From Candidatus Zixiibacteriota bacterium (GTDB lineage Bacteria; Zixibacteria; MSB-5A5; GN15; FEB-12): 11,115 nt of DNA. Location of the stretch: the NCBI GenBank assembly GCA_003641345.1, contig QNAD01000026.1, forward strand, positions 1 to 11,115, written 5' to 3'. The notes below the pieces were generated by a model. It worked only from the letters and a program-made list of their open reading frames with translations. It ran no database searches and had not been told where the DNA came from. This document shows, piece by piece, positions 1 through 6,025 of this stretch (the stretch's first letter is position 1; the number at the start of each line of letters is the position of its first letter). The position numbers and the translations under genes are program-made.

Positions 1-2
1 CT

Positions 3-257
3 ACATATGTTCAACATCCAATTCAAGATAGATTGAGACTGATTTCATACGATCCTGGATTTGCTTATGGTATATCTGCAGGATTATTTTATTTTACTTC
101 TGATTATAGTGGTATTTATATTGAAGGGAAATATCATGGAGCTTCGACGAGTAATGTAACTGCGGATTACCTTGATGCAAAATACGATTTTAATGAAGAC
201 GTAAAGAAGTTTGATATTAATATTGGAATTAGGCTTTTAGCTGGTTCCAAAGAATAA
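3..257 (+). CDS. Probable outer-membrane beta-barrel protein, C-terminal end (5' truncated)
   Basis: The reading frame is open to the left edge of the window, so this is the last ~84 codons of a longer gene; the internal TTG at 33 is not a convincing start. The visible protein alternates polar and hydrophobic/aromatic residues in short stretches (for example GISAGLFYFTSDY and GIYIEGKYHGA). It ends with a strand-like segment, FDINIGIRLLAG, before a short polar tail. That pattern fits the last strands of an outer-membrane beta-barrel or OmpA/porin-like outer-membrane protein, but no family motif is visible. The gene is followed 19 nt later by an intrinsic terminator, so it ends its own transcription unit. 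The beta-barrel call is inference from the residue pattern only. Confidence 0.5.
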   Translation, partial: TYVQHPIQDRLRLISYDPGFAYGISAGLFYFTSDYSGIYIEGKYHGASTSNVTADYLDAKYDFNEDVKKFDINIGIRLLAGSKE

Positions 258-276
258 TATTATAAATATTTTTGAT

Positions 277-303
277 AAAACCCGTCTTTCGACGGGTTTT
301 TTT
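277..303 (+). terminator. Rho-independent terminator after the outer-membrane protein gene
   Basis: A perfect 6-bp GC-rich stem, CCCGTC (281-286) with GACGGG (291-296), closes a TTTC loop. It is extended by four A-T pairs (277-280 with 297-300) and followed by an unbroken T run to 303. This is a textbook intrinsic terminator for the upstream gene. It lies only 17 nt before the next start codon. Confidence 0.9.
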
Positions 304-320
304 GTAGGGATAAATAAGCA

Positions 321-1679
321 ATGAAAGCTGTAAAACTATTAATAGTTGATGATGAAAAAAATCAACGAGAACTTCTTTCAGGATATCTGGATAAAAAAGG
401 TTTTACGGTTTTTACTGCTGATTCGGGCGAACAAGCACTAAATGAATACCACAAACATTTTTCATCGTTAGCAATAGTAGATATGAAGATGTCAGGAATG
501 AATGGTATTGAACTTCTTTCGAGATTAAAAGAGATTAATCCATTTATTCAAGTTTTAATGCTGACAGCTTTTGGCTCGGTAGAGACAGCTGTTGCCGCTA
601 TGAAAGCCGGAGCAAATGATTATTTGACCAAGCCAGTTGAAGACCTTGATGAGCTGATGATAAAACTTGAAAAAGCTTATCTCCAAAATCAATTGATTGT
701 TGAAAATAAAGTAATGCAGGAGAGATTATCTGAGGTTTTTCCTGAAACTGAGATAATTGGAGAATCTGATGCCATAAAAGATATCAAAGAAATGATTTCT
801 CTTGTAGCCCAAAAGGATGCTACAGTTCTTATAACCGGACTTTCGGGAACGGGAAAAGAATTGGTAGCCCAGGCTTTGCATGCTTTATCTGATAGAGCTA
901 ATAAAAGATTAGTTGCTATCAATTGTTCAGCCTTTCCTGAAAATTTATTAGAATCAGAACTTTTCGGTTATGAGAAGGGTGCTTTTACCGGAGCGGACAA
1001 AACGAAACAAGGACGATTTGAATTAGCTGATGGTGGAACATTGTTTCTTGATGAAATTGGTGATATGCCACTTTCGATGCAGGTTAAATTATTAAGAGTC
1101 TTAGATCAGAAAAAAATTGAAAGGTTGGGTTCGGTCAAAGAGATTGAACTTGACATAAGAATAATTGCTGCAACTAATCGGGATTTGGGTACTATGGTTA
1201 AAGAAAGAAAATTCAGAGAAGACCTTTTTTACAGGCTGAATGTAATTCAGGTTAAGCTTCCCGGGTTAAAAGAAAGAAAAAGCGATATCCTTCTGTTAGC
1301 AGAAAAATTTATTGATAAGTCTTCCAGGAAAATAGGTAAAAAGATTATTGGTATTGATTCGGATGCGGCTAATATTCTTACTTCTTATGATTGGCCAGGT
1401 AACGTAAGAGAACTTCAGAATATAATCGAGAGAGCTGTTGTTCTTTCTCGTTCAGATACTATTACAGTTAAAGAGCTTTCAGGTTTGTCAAATAATTTGG
1501 AATTAAGTCCTTTAGCAAAAAGTGATATTATTCCACTAAGTGAACTTGAGAAAAATCATATCAAGCAAGCTCTTAATCAGTTTAACTGGAATATGAGTTT
1601 GACATCGCAAAAATTAGGCATCCATAGAAATACTCTTCGTACAAAGATTAAAGAATATAATATCTCAAAAACAGAATAA
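321..1679 (+). CDS. Sigma-54-dependent response regulator (NtrC family: receiver, AAA+, Fis-type HTH)
   Basis: This is a two-component transcriptional activator that, when phosphorylated, uses ATP hydrolysis to open promoters bound by sigma-54 RNA polymerase. The receiver domain (about 4-120) shows the acidic pair D10/D11, phosphoacceptor D54, T82 and K104-P105. The AAA+ domain (about 144-375) shows Walker A GLSGTGKE (173-180), the sigma-54 contact loop GAFTGA (220-225), Walker B LFLDEIGD (241-248), arginine-finger region FREDLFYRL (298-306) and WPGNVREL (358-365). The C-terminus (about 408-446) is a Fis-type helix-turn-helix. At 452 aa it has the normal three-domain length. Walker A has Leu at the second position, where Glu is usual. 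An AGGGA about 10 nt upstream is a modest ribosome binding site. No partner histidine kinase lies in the window. A sigma-54-like promoter with dyads follows directly downstream, suggesting local control. The exact subfamily (AtoC/ZraR/HydG-like) cannot be fixed. Confidence 0.97.
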   Translation: MKAVKLLIVDDEKNQRELLSGYLDKKGFTVFTADSGEQALNEYHKHFSSLAIVDMKMSGMNGIELLSRLKEINPFIQVLMLTAFGSVETAVAAMKAGANDYLTKPVEDLDELMIKLEKAYLQNQLIVENKVMQERLSEVFPETEIIGESDAIKDIKEMISLVAQKDATVLITGLSGTGKELVAQALHALSDRANKRLVAINCSAFPENLLESELFGYEKGAFTGADKTKQGRFELADGGTLFLDEIGDMPLSMQVKLLRVLDQKKIERLGSVKEIELDIRIIAATNRDLGTMVKERKFREDLFYRLNVIQVKLPGLKERKSDILLLAEKFIDKSSRKIGKKIIGIDSDAANILTSYDWPGNVRELQNIIERAVVLSRSDTITVKELSGLSNNLELSPLAKSDIIPLSELEKNHIKQALNQFNWNMSLTSQKLGIHRNTLRTKIKEYNISKTE

Positions 1680-1698
1680 ATTATTCTAACACTAAATC

Positions 1699-1751
1699 TG
1701 TGCATCTTTGTTTGAATGCACAATAAATGTGCGTACTTCATTGTCGGTACA
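1699..1751. promoter_or_regulatory. Two tandem 24-bp dyads, candidate enhancer sites
   Basis: The first site (1699-1722) is a perfect inverted repeat, TGTGCAT-N10-ATGCACA. The second (1728-1751) has the same geometry but is degenerate, TGTGCGT-N10-CGGTACA; its half-sites share TGT[GA]C with the first. Their centres are 29 bp apart, near three helical turns, and lie about 115 and 86 bp upstream of the start predicted from the sigma-54-like promoter. That is the usual place for enhancer-binding protein sites. There is no T run, so this is not a terminator for the regulator gene. Binding by the 321-1679 regulator is inference. Confidence 0.55.
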
Positions 1752-1798
1752 GCTTGCAGTAATAACTATAATGTTGTAAGACAAGCAGATAGTTGACT

Positions 1799-1814
1799 TG
1801 GCATCGTTTTTGTT
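1799..1814 (+). promoter_or_regulatory. Candidate sigma-54 (-24/-12) promoter for the lipoprotein gene
   Basis: TGGCATC-N4-TTGTT matches the sigma-54 consensus TGGCACG-N4-TTGCW. The invariant GG (1800-1801) is present with exact spacing to the -12 element at 1812-1813, which reads GT rather than the usual GC. Transcription would start near 1825, leaving a leader of about 28 nt with a good ribosome binding site. Immediate proximity to a sigma-54 activator gene supports the call. An overlapping sigma-70-like pair, TTGACT (1793-1798), 18 nt, TAATAT (1817-1822), is a real alternative. Confidence 0.55.
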
Positions 1815-1852
1815 ACTAATATACATGAAAATAAAATGAAAGGAAATTTGAT

Positions 1853-2662
1853 ATGAAATCAATGATGAAAATAATGTTAGTAACTGCTATTATTATGGCT
1901 TTTATCGGTTGTGAAAATGAGGATGAAATTTTAAATCCCATTCCGGCTGCACCTCAGGGCGTATATACGATAACAGGAGATAATGCCGTTTATCTTTATT
2001 GGAACGGTCCATACGAAACTGACCTTCAAGAATATATTATTTTAAGATCATTTGAAGAGTTTGATAATTATGTTGAAATTGCAAGAGTAACAGCGGAATC
2101 AAATCCTGATTTGGATCTATTGATTTATGAATACATTGATACAGAAGTCCAAAATAGCACAACTTATTTTTATGCAGTTATGACGGTTGATAATTCTGGA
2201 CAAGAATCTGGCTTATCAGCTGAATCAGTATTTGATACGCCTCGCCCTCAGGGTGAAGTTACTCTCTATCCGGTTTCAGTTGATGGTTCTATCGCTGGGT
2301 TTAATCTGGTTACTGAAACGGTGGTGAATTATACATCAGATGCTGCAGACATTTATCTAGTTTATGATAATGTTGATGATATTTATTTTATAACTGCCGG
2401 CAATATTGATATTGATATTCAGGATATGGGTTTTAGTTATGATTTTGATCAGATTAACTATGCTCCTGATTCCGGCTGGTCACAATTTATTGATATGGAA
2501 CTTATATTAGGACATACCTATGTTGTTTGGACTGATACTGACAATTATGCAAAATTGAGACCGATCCAGATTTTTAACTCCGGTGCTGTTAGATTTGAAT
2601 GGGCTTATCAAACCGATAGTGGCAACCGTGAATTGAAAGTTGTCCCTCCTGAGGGACAATAA
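1853..2662 (+). CDS. Lipoprotein with fibronectin type III domain and unassigned C-terminal beta domain
   Basis: The N-terminus has a basic, hydrophobic signal sequence ending in lipobox FIGC, so Cys20 should be lipidated and the mature protein anchored in the envelope. Residues about 33-130 look like one fibronectin type III domain: V-x-L-x-W (46-50), a DLQEYIILRS strand (57-66), a TYFYAVMTVDNSGQES segment (104-119) and a final strand. Residues about 131-269 form a second, beta-rich acidic half that I cannot assign to a family. Its end (HTYVVWTDTDNYAKLRPIQI, 221-240) faintly recalls HmuY-like surface lipoproteins; that is weak. The ATG at 1853 follows AAAGGAAA with AGGA 8 nt from the start. 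It lies downstream of a sigma-54-like promoter and 47 nt before a second exported protein, so the two are probably co-transcribed. The specific function is unknown. Confidence 0.85.
   Translation: MKSMMKIMLVTAIIMAFIGCENEDEILNPIPAAPQGVYTITGDNAVYLYWNGPYETDLQEYIILRSFEEFDNYVEIARVTAESNPDLDLLIYEYIDTEVQNSTTYFYAVMTVDNSGQESGLSAESVFDTPRPQGEVTLYPVSVDGSIAGFNLVTETVVNYTSDAADIYLVYDNVDDIYFITAGNIDIDIQDMGFSYDFDQINYAPDSGWSQFIDMELILGHTYVVWTDTDNYAKLRPIQIFNSGAVRFEWAYQTDSGNRELKVVPPEGQ
2640..2659 (+). other. Strong hairpin at the 3' end of the lipoprotein gene
   Basis: TTGTCCCTC (2640-2648) pairs perfectly with GAGGGACAA (2651-2659) around a 2-nt CT spacer, ending right at the stop codon TAA (2660-2662). No T run follows, so it is not a standard intrinsic terminator. 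It could slow 3' exonucleases or partly reduce expression of the second gene. Confidence 0.6.
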
Positions 2663-2673
2663 TAGATGTTCGG

Positions 2674-2687
2674 ATACATTAATGTAT
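2674..2687. repeat. 14-bp perfect palindrome between the two exported-protein genes
   Basis: ATACATTAATGTAT is a perfect palindrome in the 47-nt spacer, 7 nt before the GAAAGGA ribosome binding site of the next gene. It may be an operator, but one AT-rich palindrome of this size is expected by chance in a window this long. Confidence 0.35.
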
Positions 2688-2709
2688 AAGAACGAAAGGA
2701 TATGATATT

Positions 2710-4158
2710 ATGTTACAGAAACTTATGAAATTAACGGTAGTTACAGCAACTTTAATGCTTATGACTGCCACGGTGGGAATAACGCAGAATTATGATGATG
2801 ACTCGAGGTATGAGTATAATCATAGCAGTAAAGAAGCAAGAATTGACAGATATCTTGATGTTGTACTTTGGACTAATCACGAAGATGGTGAGTATTTTGA
2901 AGGTGACAATATTGTCATAAAATATCGAAGCAATCATGATGCTTTTGTTGCTATTTACTCAATTGACACAAAGGGCAGAGTGAACCTTTTGTTTCCATCG
3001 GAACCCAGAGAAGATAATTTCATTCGGGGCGGAGTTTCATATCGTCTTCCGGATGGTTATGATGATTATGATTTAGTAGTTTCCGGTCCGGAAGGAATAG
3101 AATCTATTCAAGTAATTGCATCAAGGGAAAAGTTTCCTATTCCAGACTGGTTTGAAAGCTCTGATGTTCTTTTTGACTGGGATGATCGTCATGAATTTAT
3201 GGACTATCTTAATCAAAGATATTTTGTTCGATACAATGGCCAAAAGTTTGCCTATGATCGCTCCACAGTTTATGTGAATGAATGGGAGCCAACTTATTTT
3301 CGTCCTGTATATAGCCCTGACTATCCCAGTTGGACTCTAAGTGGTAATATGTATGTAGATTACCTGTGGGGATCGTCGGTTTATATTAATGGAGTCTATT
3401 GGGGCGTTACGCCTTTGTATGTTCCAAGAATCTATGTCGGTTGGCATACTATGACTATCTATGATAATTATGGATATTGTTGGGAATCTGATTTTCATGT
3501 CACGCGTTATCATACTGTAATATTGAACCGAGACATAATTCACCCTCGTCCAGGAGTTCATTCTAAGTTTAAAGAGGTGCGAACGGTTGGATATCGTAAT
3601 CCGGCAAAGTATGGTTATCCCAACTATAAAAAGCAAGTTTCTAAAATGAAAACATATACTTCAAAAACTGTTGCAGTAAATAAAACAAATGTTAATAAAA
3701 ATGCTGTTTCAGTAAGTAAAAACTACGTACGTGGTAATAGCAAACTGGTTAAAACAAATCGGGGTTATGAAACAACCGGAATCAGCACAGGGAAATCAAA
3801 TAGCAAAGCTAATACTTATAGAAAATATAGAAGAAATAGTTATGACCAAAGCAAATCGAAAAAAACAAGATCCAAATCTTCTTATTCGTCCGGAAAATCT
3901 AATTCTGCTGATAGAAGTATCGGTGAGACATCAAGAAAAAATAGTACATCAAGCAGAAATTCTCGTAAATCTTATAAAGCGAATACGAGCAAAAAATCTC
4001 CTTCAAAAGCTACCAAAGTAAAAACTAAAACGAAAAAGTCTTCAAGCAGTTCTGGAAAGTCGATAAAAAGGAGTACACAGTCAAAATCATCTGAGAATAC
4101 AACTAAATCATCAAAATCATCTGGAAAATCTAAAAGGGAAAAGAGAAAAGACAGATAA
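2710..4158 (+). CDS. Secreted DUF4384/PEGA-like protein with long Lys/Ser-rich tail
   Basis: Residues 1 to about 26 form a signal peptide (hydrophobic core VVTATLMLMTATVG, then TQ-N), so the protein is exported. Residues about 46-140 match the DUF4384 pattern: a charged strand, then EGDNIVIKYRSNHDAFVAIY (64-83), then GRVNLLFPSE (89-98). Residues about 213-265 resemble a PEGA-type beta domain: SSVYINGVYWGVTPLYVPRI (222-241), then WHTMTIYDNYG. The middle is very rich in Tyr, Trp and Asp. Residues about 284-482 form a low-complexity tail dominated by Lys, Ser, Arg, Asn and Thr, ending KSKREKRKDR; [ST][ST]GKS recurs at 359, 393, 447 and 470. An acidic/aromatic body with a strongly basic tail suggests tethering to an anionic envelope polymer, but that is inference. 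GAAAGGA lies 9 nt upstream of the ATG. It is probably co-transcribed with the lipoprotein and is ended by the terminator at 4176-4207. Confidence 0.85.
   Translation: MLQKLMKLTVVTATLMLMTATVGITQNYDDDSRYEYNHSSKEARIDRYLDVVLWTNHEDGEYFEGDNIVIKYRSNHDAFVAIYSIDTKGRVNLLFPSEPREDNFIRGGVSYRLPDGYDDYDLVVSGPEGIESIQVIASREKFPIPDWFESSDVLFDWDDRHEFMDYLNQRYFVRYNGQKFAYDRSTVYVNEWEPTYFRPVYSPDYPSWTLSGNMYVDYLWGSSVYINGVYWGVTPLYVPRIYVGWHTMTIYDNYGYCWESDFHVTRYHTVILNRDIIHPRPGVHSKFKEVRTVGYRNPAKYGYPNYKKQVSKMKTYTSKTVAVNKTNVNKNAVSVSKNYVRGNSKLVKTNRGYETTGISTGKSNSKANTYRKYRRNSYDQSKSKKTRSKSSYSSGKSNSADRSIGETSRKNSTSSRNSRKSYKANTSKKSPSKATKVKTKTKKSSSSSGKSIKRSTQSKSSENTTKSSKSSGKSKREKRKDR
4081..4123 (+). repeat. 30-nt-period direct repeat in the tail-coding region
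   Basis: TCAAAATCATCTG occurs at 4081-4093 and again, identically, at 4111-4123. The 30-nt period equals ten codons (SKSSENTTKS followed by SKSSGKSK). This looks like an in-frame duplication extending the Lys/Ser tail. Confidence 0.6.
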
Positions 4159-4175
4159 ATTCACAGTTTTGCATG

Positions 4176-4207
4176 AAAAAACCGGTTCATATGAGCCGGT
4201 TTTTTTT
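4176..4207 (+). terminator. Rho-independent terminator after the DUF4384/PEGA-like gene
   Basis: A-run plus ACCGG (4181-4185) pairs with CCGGT plus T-run (4196-4205). The stem continues inward through T-G, T-A and C-G pairs to an ATAT loop (4189-4192), and a T run continues to 4207. It separates the exported-protein unit from the heat-shock operon. Confidence 0.92.
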
Positions 4208-4239
4208 GTGTCAGATAAATTTATTTGGAACATTTATAC

Positions 4240-4268
4240 TTGACATTTGTTAAATAAAATGTTAGAAT
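4240..4268 (+). promoter_or_regulatory. Near-consensus sigma-70 promoter of the hrcA operon
   Basis: A perfect -35 TTGACA (4240-4245), a 17-nt spacer and -10 TAGAAT (4263-4268, one mismatch to TATAAT) predict a start near 4275. This is a strong housekeeping promoter, as expected for a heat-shock operon controlled by the repressor HrcA rather than by a heat-shock sigma factor. ACATTT occurs at 4230-4235 and 4243-4248, with its inverse AAATGT at 4257-4262, around the promoter core. Confidence 0.85.
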
Positions 4269-4275
4269 TAGGCTA

Positions 4276-4302
4276 CTGCCAGCATGGCTGTCATATTGGC
4301 AG
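4276..4302. promoter_or_regulatory. 27-bp dyad with CIRCE-like geometry, candidate HrcA operator
   Basis: CTGCCA (4276-4281) and TGGCAG (4297-4302) form a perfect dyad. Read as 9-nt half-sites with a 9-nt spacer, CTGCCAGCA-N9-TATTGGCAG, seven of nine positions are symmetric. The total length and spacing equal the classical CIRCE element (TTAGCACTC-N9-GAGTGCTAA), but the bases differ. It starts about where transcription should begin and ends 20 nt before the hrcA ATG, a typical repressor position. The same region holds a second small dyad, GCCA-GCA-TGGC (4278-4288). HrcA binding is inference. Confidence 0.5.
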
Positions 4303-4322
4303 ATTATTAATGGAAGTGAAAT

Positions 4323-5366
4323 ATGGCGTTTGATAAACTTACAGATAGAGAAAAACAGATTTTATATAATCTTGTTAATTATTATATTGAATCTGCTGAT
4401 CCGGTTGGTTCCAGGGTTATTGCCAATAAATTTAAGATGGGTATTTCATCGGCAACGATAAGAAATACTCTTGCGGATTTAGAGGATTTAGAGTTAGTGG
4501 TCCAACCGCATACGTCAGCTGGCAGGGTTCCGACAGATTTAGGGTATCGGGTATATATTGATTATTTATTAAAACCGGAAGAACTAAGCCAGACTGAAAA
4601 AGATGTTATCAAACAAACAATTTTAAGAGATGGACGAGGTCTAAACGAAGTTTTAGGACAGACTTGTAAAGTTCTTGGGGATATAACAAATCAATTAGGT
4701 GTGACGATTGCTCCTCGTTTTGATAAAGGAATTTTAAAAAGGATTGAGTTGATTCCCATCACATCTGAGAGAATAATGGTCGTAGTTGTTGTTGAGTCAG
4801 GATTAGCTCGTTCAATAATTATTGAGATTGAAGCATCTATTAAAGAGACCGAGTTAAAAGATTTTGAAGAATTATTAAATGATCGTTTAAGTGGTTTGAC
4901 TCTTGGCACTATTAAGGAATCCATTACTGAAAGATTATCTGATGTTGGTGGACATGGGCGTCTTATAAAATTGGTTATTGACACAAAAGATAGAATTTGG
5001 ACAGAAGAGAGTTCCGATGATATTCATTATGCGGGAATGGATAAACTTCTGGAACAGCCTGAATTTTCAAACATTGAGCGAGTATCTGAATTAGTTAAAG
5101 TTTTAGGAAATGGCAAAGTCCTGTCTGATTTTCTTCGTAGTTCTAAGTATGAAGGACTTGTGATTACAATTGGGAAAGAAAATAAATTCCATGAGATTAT
5201 GCAATGTTCATTAGTGACGGCATCGTATAGAGTTGGAAATATTACCGGCGCTATTGGAATAGTTGGACCAACAAGGATGCCATATAAAAAACTGACATCT
5301 ATTGTTGAATATACTGCCAAAACAATTACCGAAGTAATTGCCGGGATTGATTATAAAAAGGGTTGA
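4323..5366 (+). CDS. hrcA: Heat-inducible transcription repressor HrcA
   Basis: HrcA represses chaperone operons and is kept active by GroEL, so unfolded protein relieves repression. The 347-aa length is normal. The N-terminal winged-helix domain (about 1-85) is highly typical: LTDREKQILYNLV (6-18), YYIESADPVGS (20-30), the recognition segment SSATIRNTLADLEDL (42-56) and QPHTSAGRVPTDLGYRVYID (61-80). The usual acidic residue after SSATIRN is Thr here. The rest is the GAF-like dimerisation part, including GLVITIGKEN and GAIGIVGPTRMPY near the end. GGAAGTG lies 4-5 nt before the ATG and supports the start. It is first gene of the operon and overlies the dyad in its own leader, which suggests autoregulation. 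The grpE start codon begins 1 nt after its stop. Confidence 0.97.
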   Translation: MAFDKLTDREKQILYNLVNYYIESADPVGSRVIANKFKMGISSATIRNTLADLEDLELVVQPHTSAGRVPTDLGYRVYIDYLLKPEELSQTEKDVIKQTILRDGRGLNEVLGQTCKVLGDITNQLGVTIAPRFDKGILKRIELIPITSERIMVVVVVESGLARSIIIEIEASIKETELKDFEELLNDRLSGLTLGTIKESITERLSDVGGHGRLIKLVIDTKDRIWTEESSDDIHYAGMDKLLEQPEFSNIERVSELVKVLGNGKVLSDFLRSSKYEGLVITIGKENKFHEIMQCSLVTASYRVGNITGAIGIVGPTRMPYKKLTSIVEYTAKTITEVIAGIDYKKG

Positions 5367-5367
5367 T

Positions 5368-6003
5368 ATGGTTAAAGAGAATAAAACAAATACTGAAAAA
5401 GAAAATAAAGATGATACTAAAGTGAATGTGGAATTTTCAGAACAAAATAAAAAAGAATCATCTGAACAATCTCAGGAAGAGCTGAATACTCAAAAAGAAG
5501 AAATCAAAAATGCTGAGCTTTCTGAAGAAGAACAACTAAAATTGAAAGTTGAAGAACTCGAAGATAAACTTTTAAGAACAACAGCGGATTTTGAAAACTA
5601 TAAGAAGAGGCTACTGAAGAGGTCTGAGGAGCAGATTGAATATGCTTCGGATAGAATGATTATTGATATTCTTGAAGTTGTTGATAATTTTGAGCGGGCG
5701 ATGGAGCATGGTAGTAAAGATAGTGATGTTGATTCCTTATATAAAGGAATGGAGTTGATTTATAATCAATTGGTATCTTTTTTGAATAAATATAATGTAA
5801 AGAAGTTAGATGCAGTTGGGGAAATATTTGACCCTGAGTATCATGAAGCACTTATGCAGATTGAGTCTGAAGAATTTCCCGAAGGTACAGTTGCAGTTGA
5901 AATTAATAAAGGTTATCTGAAAAACAATAAAGTTCTTAGGCATAGCAAAGTAGGGGTAAGCAATGGAGAAGAAAAAAAAGAATCTAAAAAGAAAGATAAA
6001 TAA
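5368..6003 (+). CDS. grpE: Nucleotide exchange factor GrpE
   Basis: GrpE releases ADP from DnaK. I start it at ATG 5368, one base after the hrcA stop and 5 nt after AAAAAGGG; a longer TTG start at 5338 would overlap hrcA and adds nothing family-like. The product is 211 aa. Residues about 1-50 are an acidic, low-complexity Lys/Glu-rich leader. About 50-100 is the long dimerising coiled coil with the conserved LLRTTADFENYKKR segment. It is followed by DILEVVDNFERAM and the C-terminal beta domain with FDPEYHEALMQIES, GTVAVEINKGYLKNNKVLRHSKVGV split over the end. The last residues are very Lys-rich (KKESKKKDK). It lies between hrcA and dnaK, as expected. Confidence 0.96.
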   Translation: MVKENKTNTEKENKDDTKVNVEFSEQNKKESSEQSQEELNTQKEEIKNAELSEEEQLKLKVEELEDKLLRTTADFENYKKRLLKRSEEQIEYASDRMIIDILEVVDNFERAMEHGSKDSDVDSLYKGMELIYNQLVSFLNKYNVKKLDAVGEIFDPEYHEALMQIESEEFPEGTVAVEINKGYLKNNKVLRHSKVGVSNGEEKKESKKKDK

Positions 6004-6025
6004 ATAAGTATAAAGGAGAATAATT

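Noticed and set aside
33..257. TTG at 33 as the true start of the first gene
   Set aside because: The frame stays open to the window edge, no ribosome binding site precedes 33, and the protein begins within a strand-like pattern; a 5'-truncated gene is more likely.
1699..1722. The first dyad as a terminator of the response regulator gene
   Set aside because: No T run follows and the loop is 10 nt; its geometry and the second matching dyad fit a protein-binding site better.
3731..4021. A 96-residue open frame overlapping the tail region of the DUF4384/PEGA-like gene
   Set aside because: It lies in another frame of low-complexity Lys/Ser codons, has no ribosome binding site and no recognisable domain; the main frame has a signal peptide and domains.
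5338..5367. Longer grpE start at TTG 5338
   Set aside because: It would overlap the hrcA end by 29 nt and adds residues unlike GrpE; ATG 5368 has AAAAAGGG 5 nt upstream.
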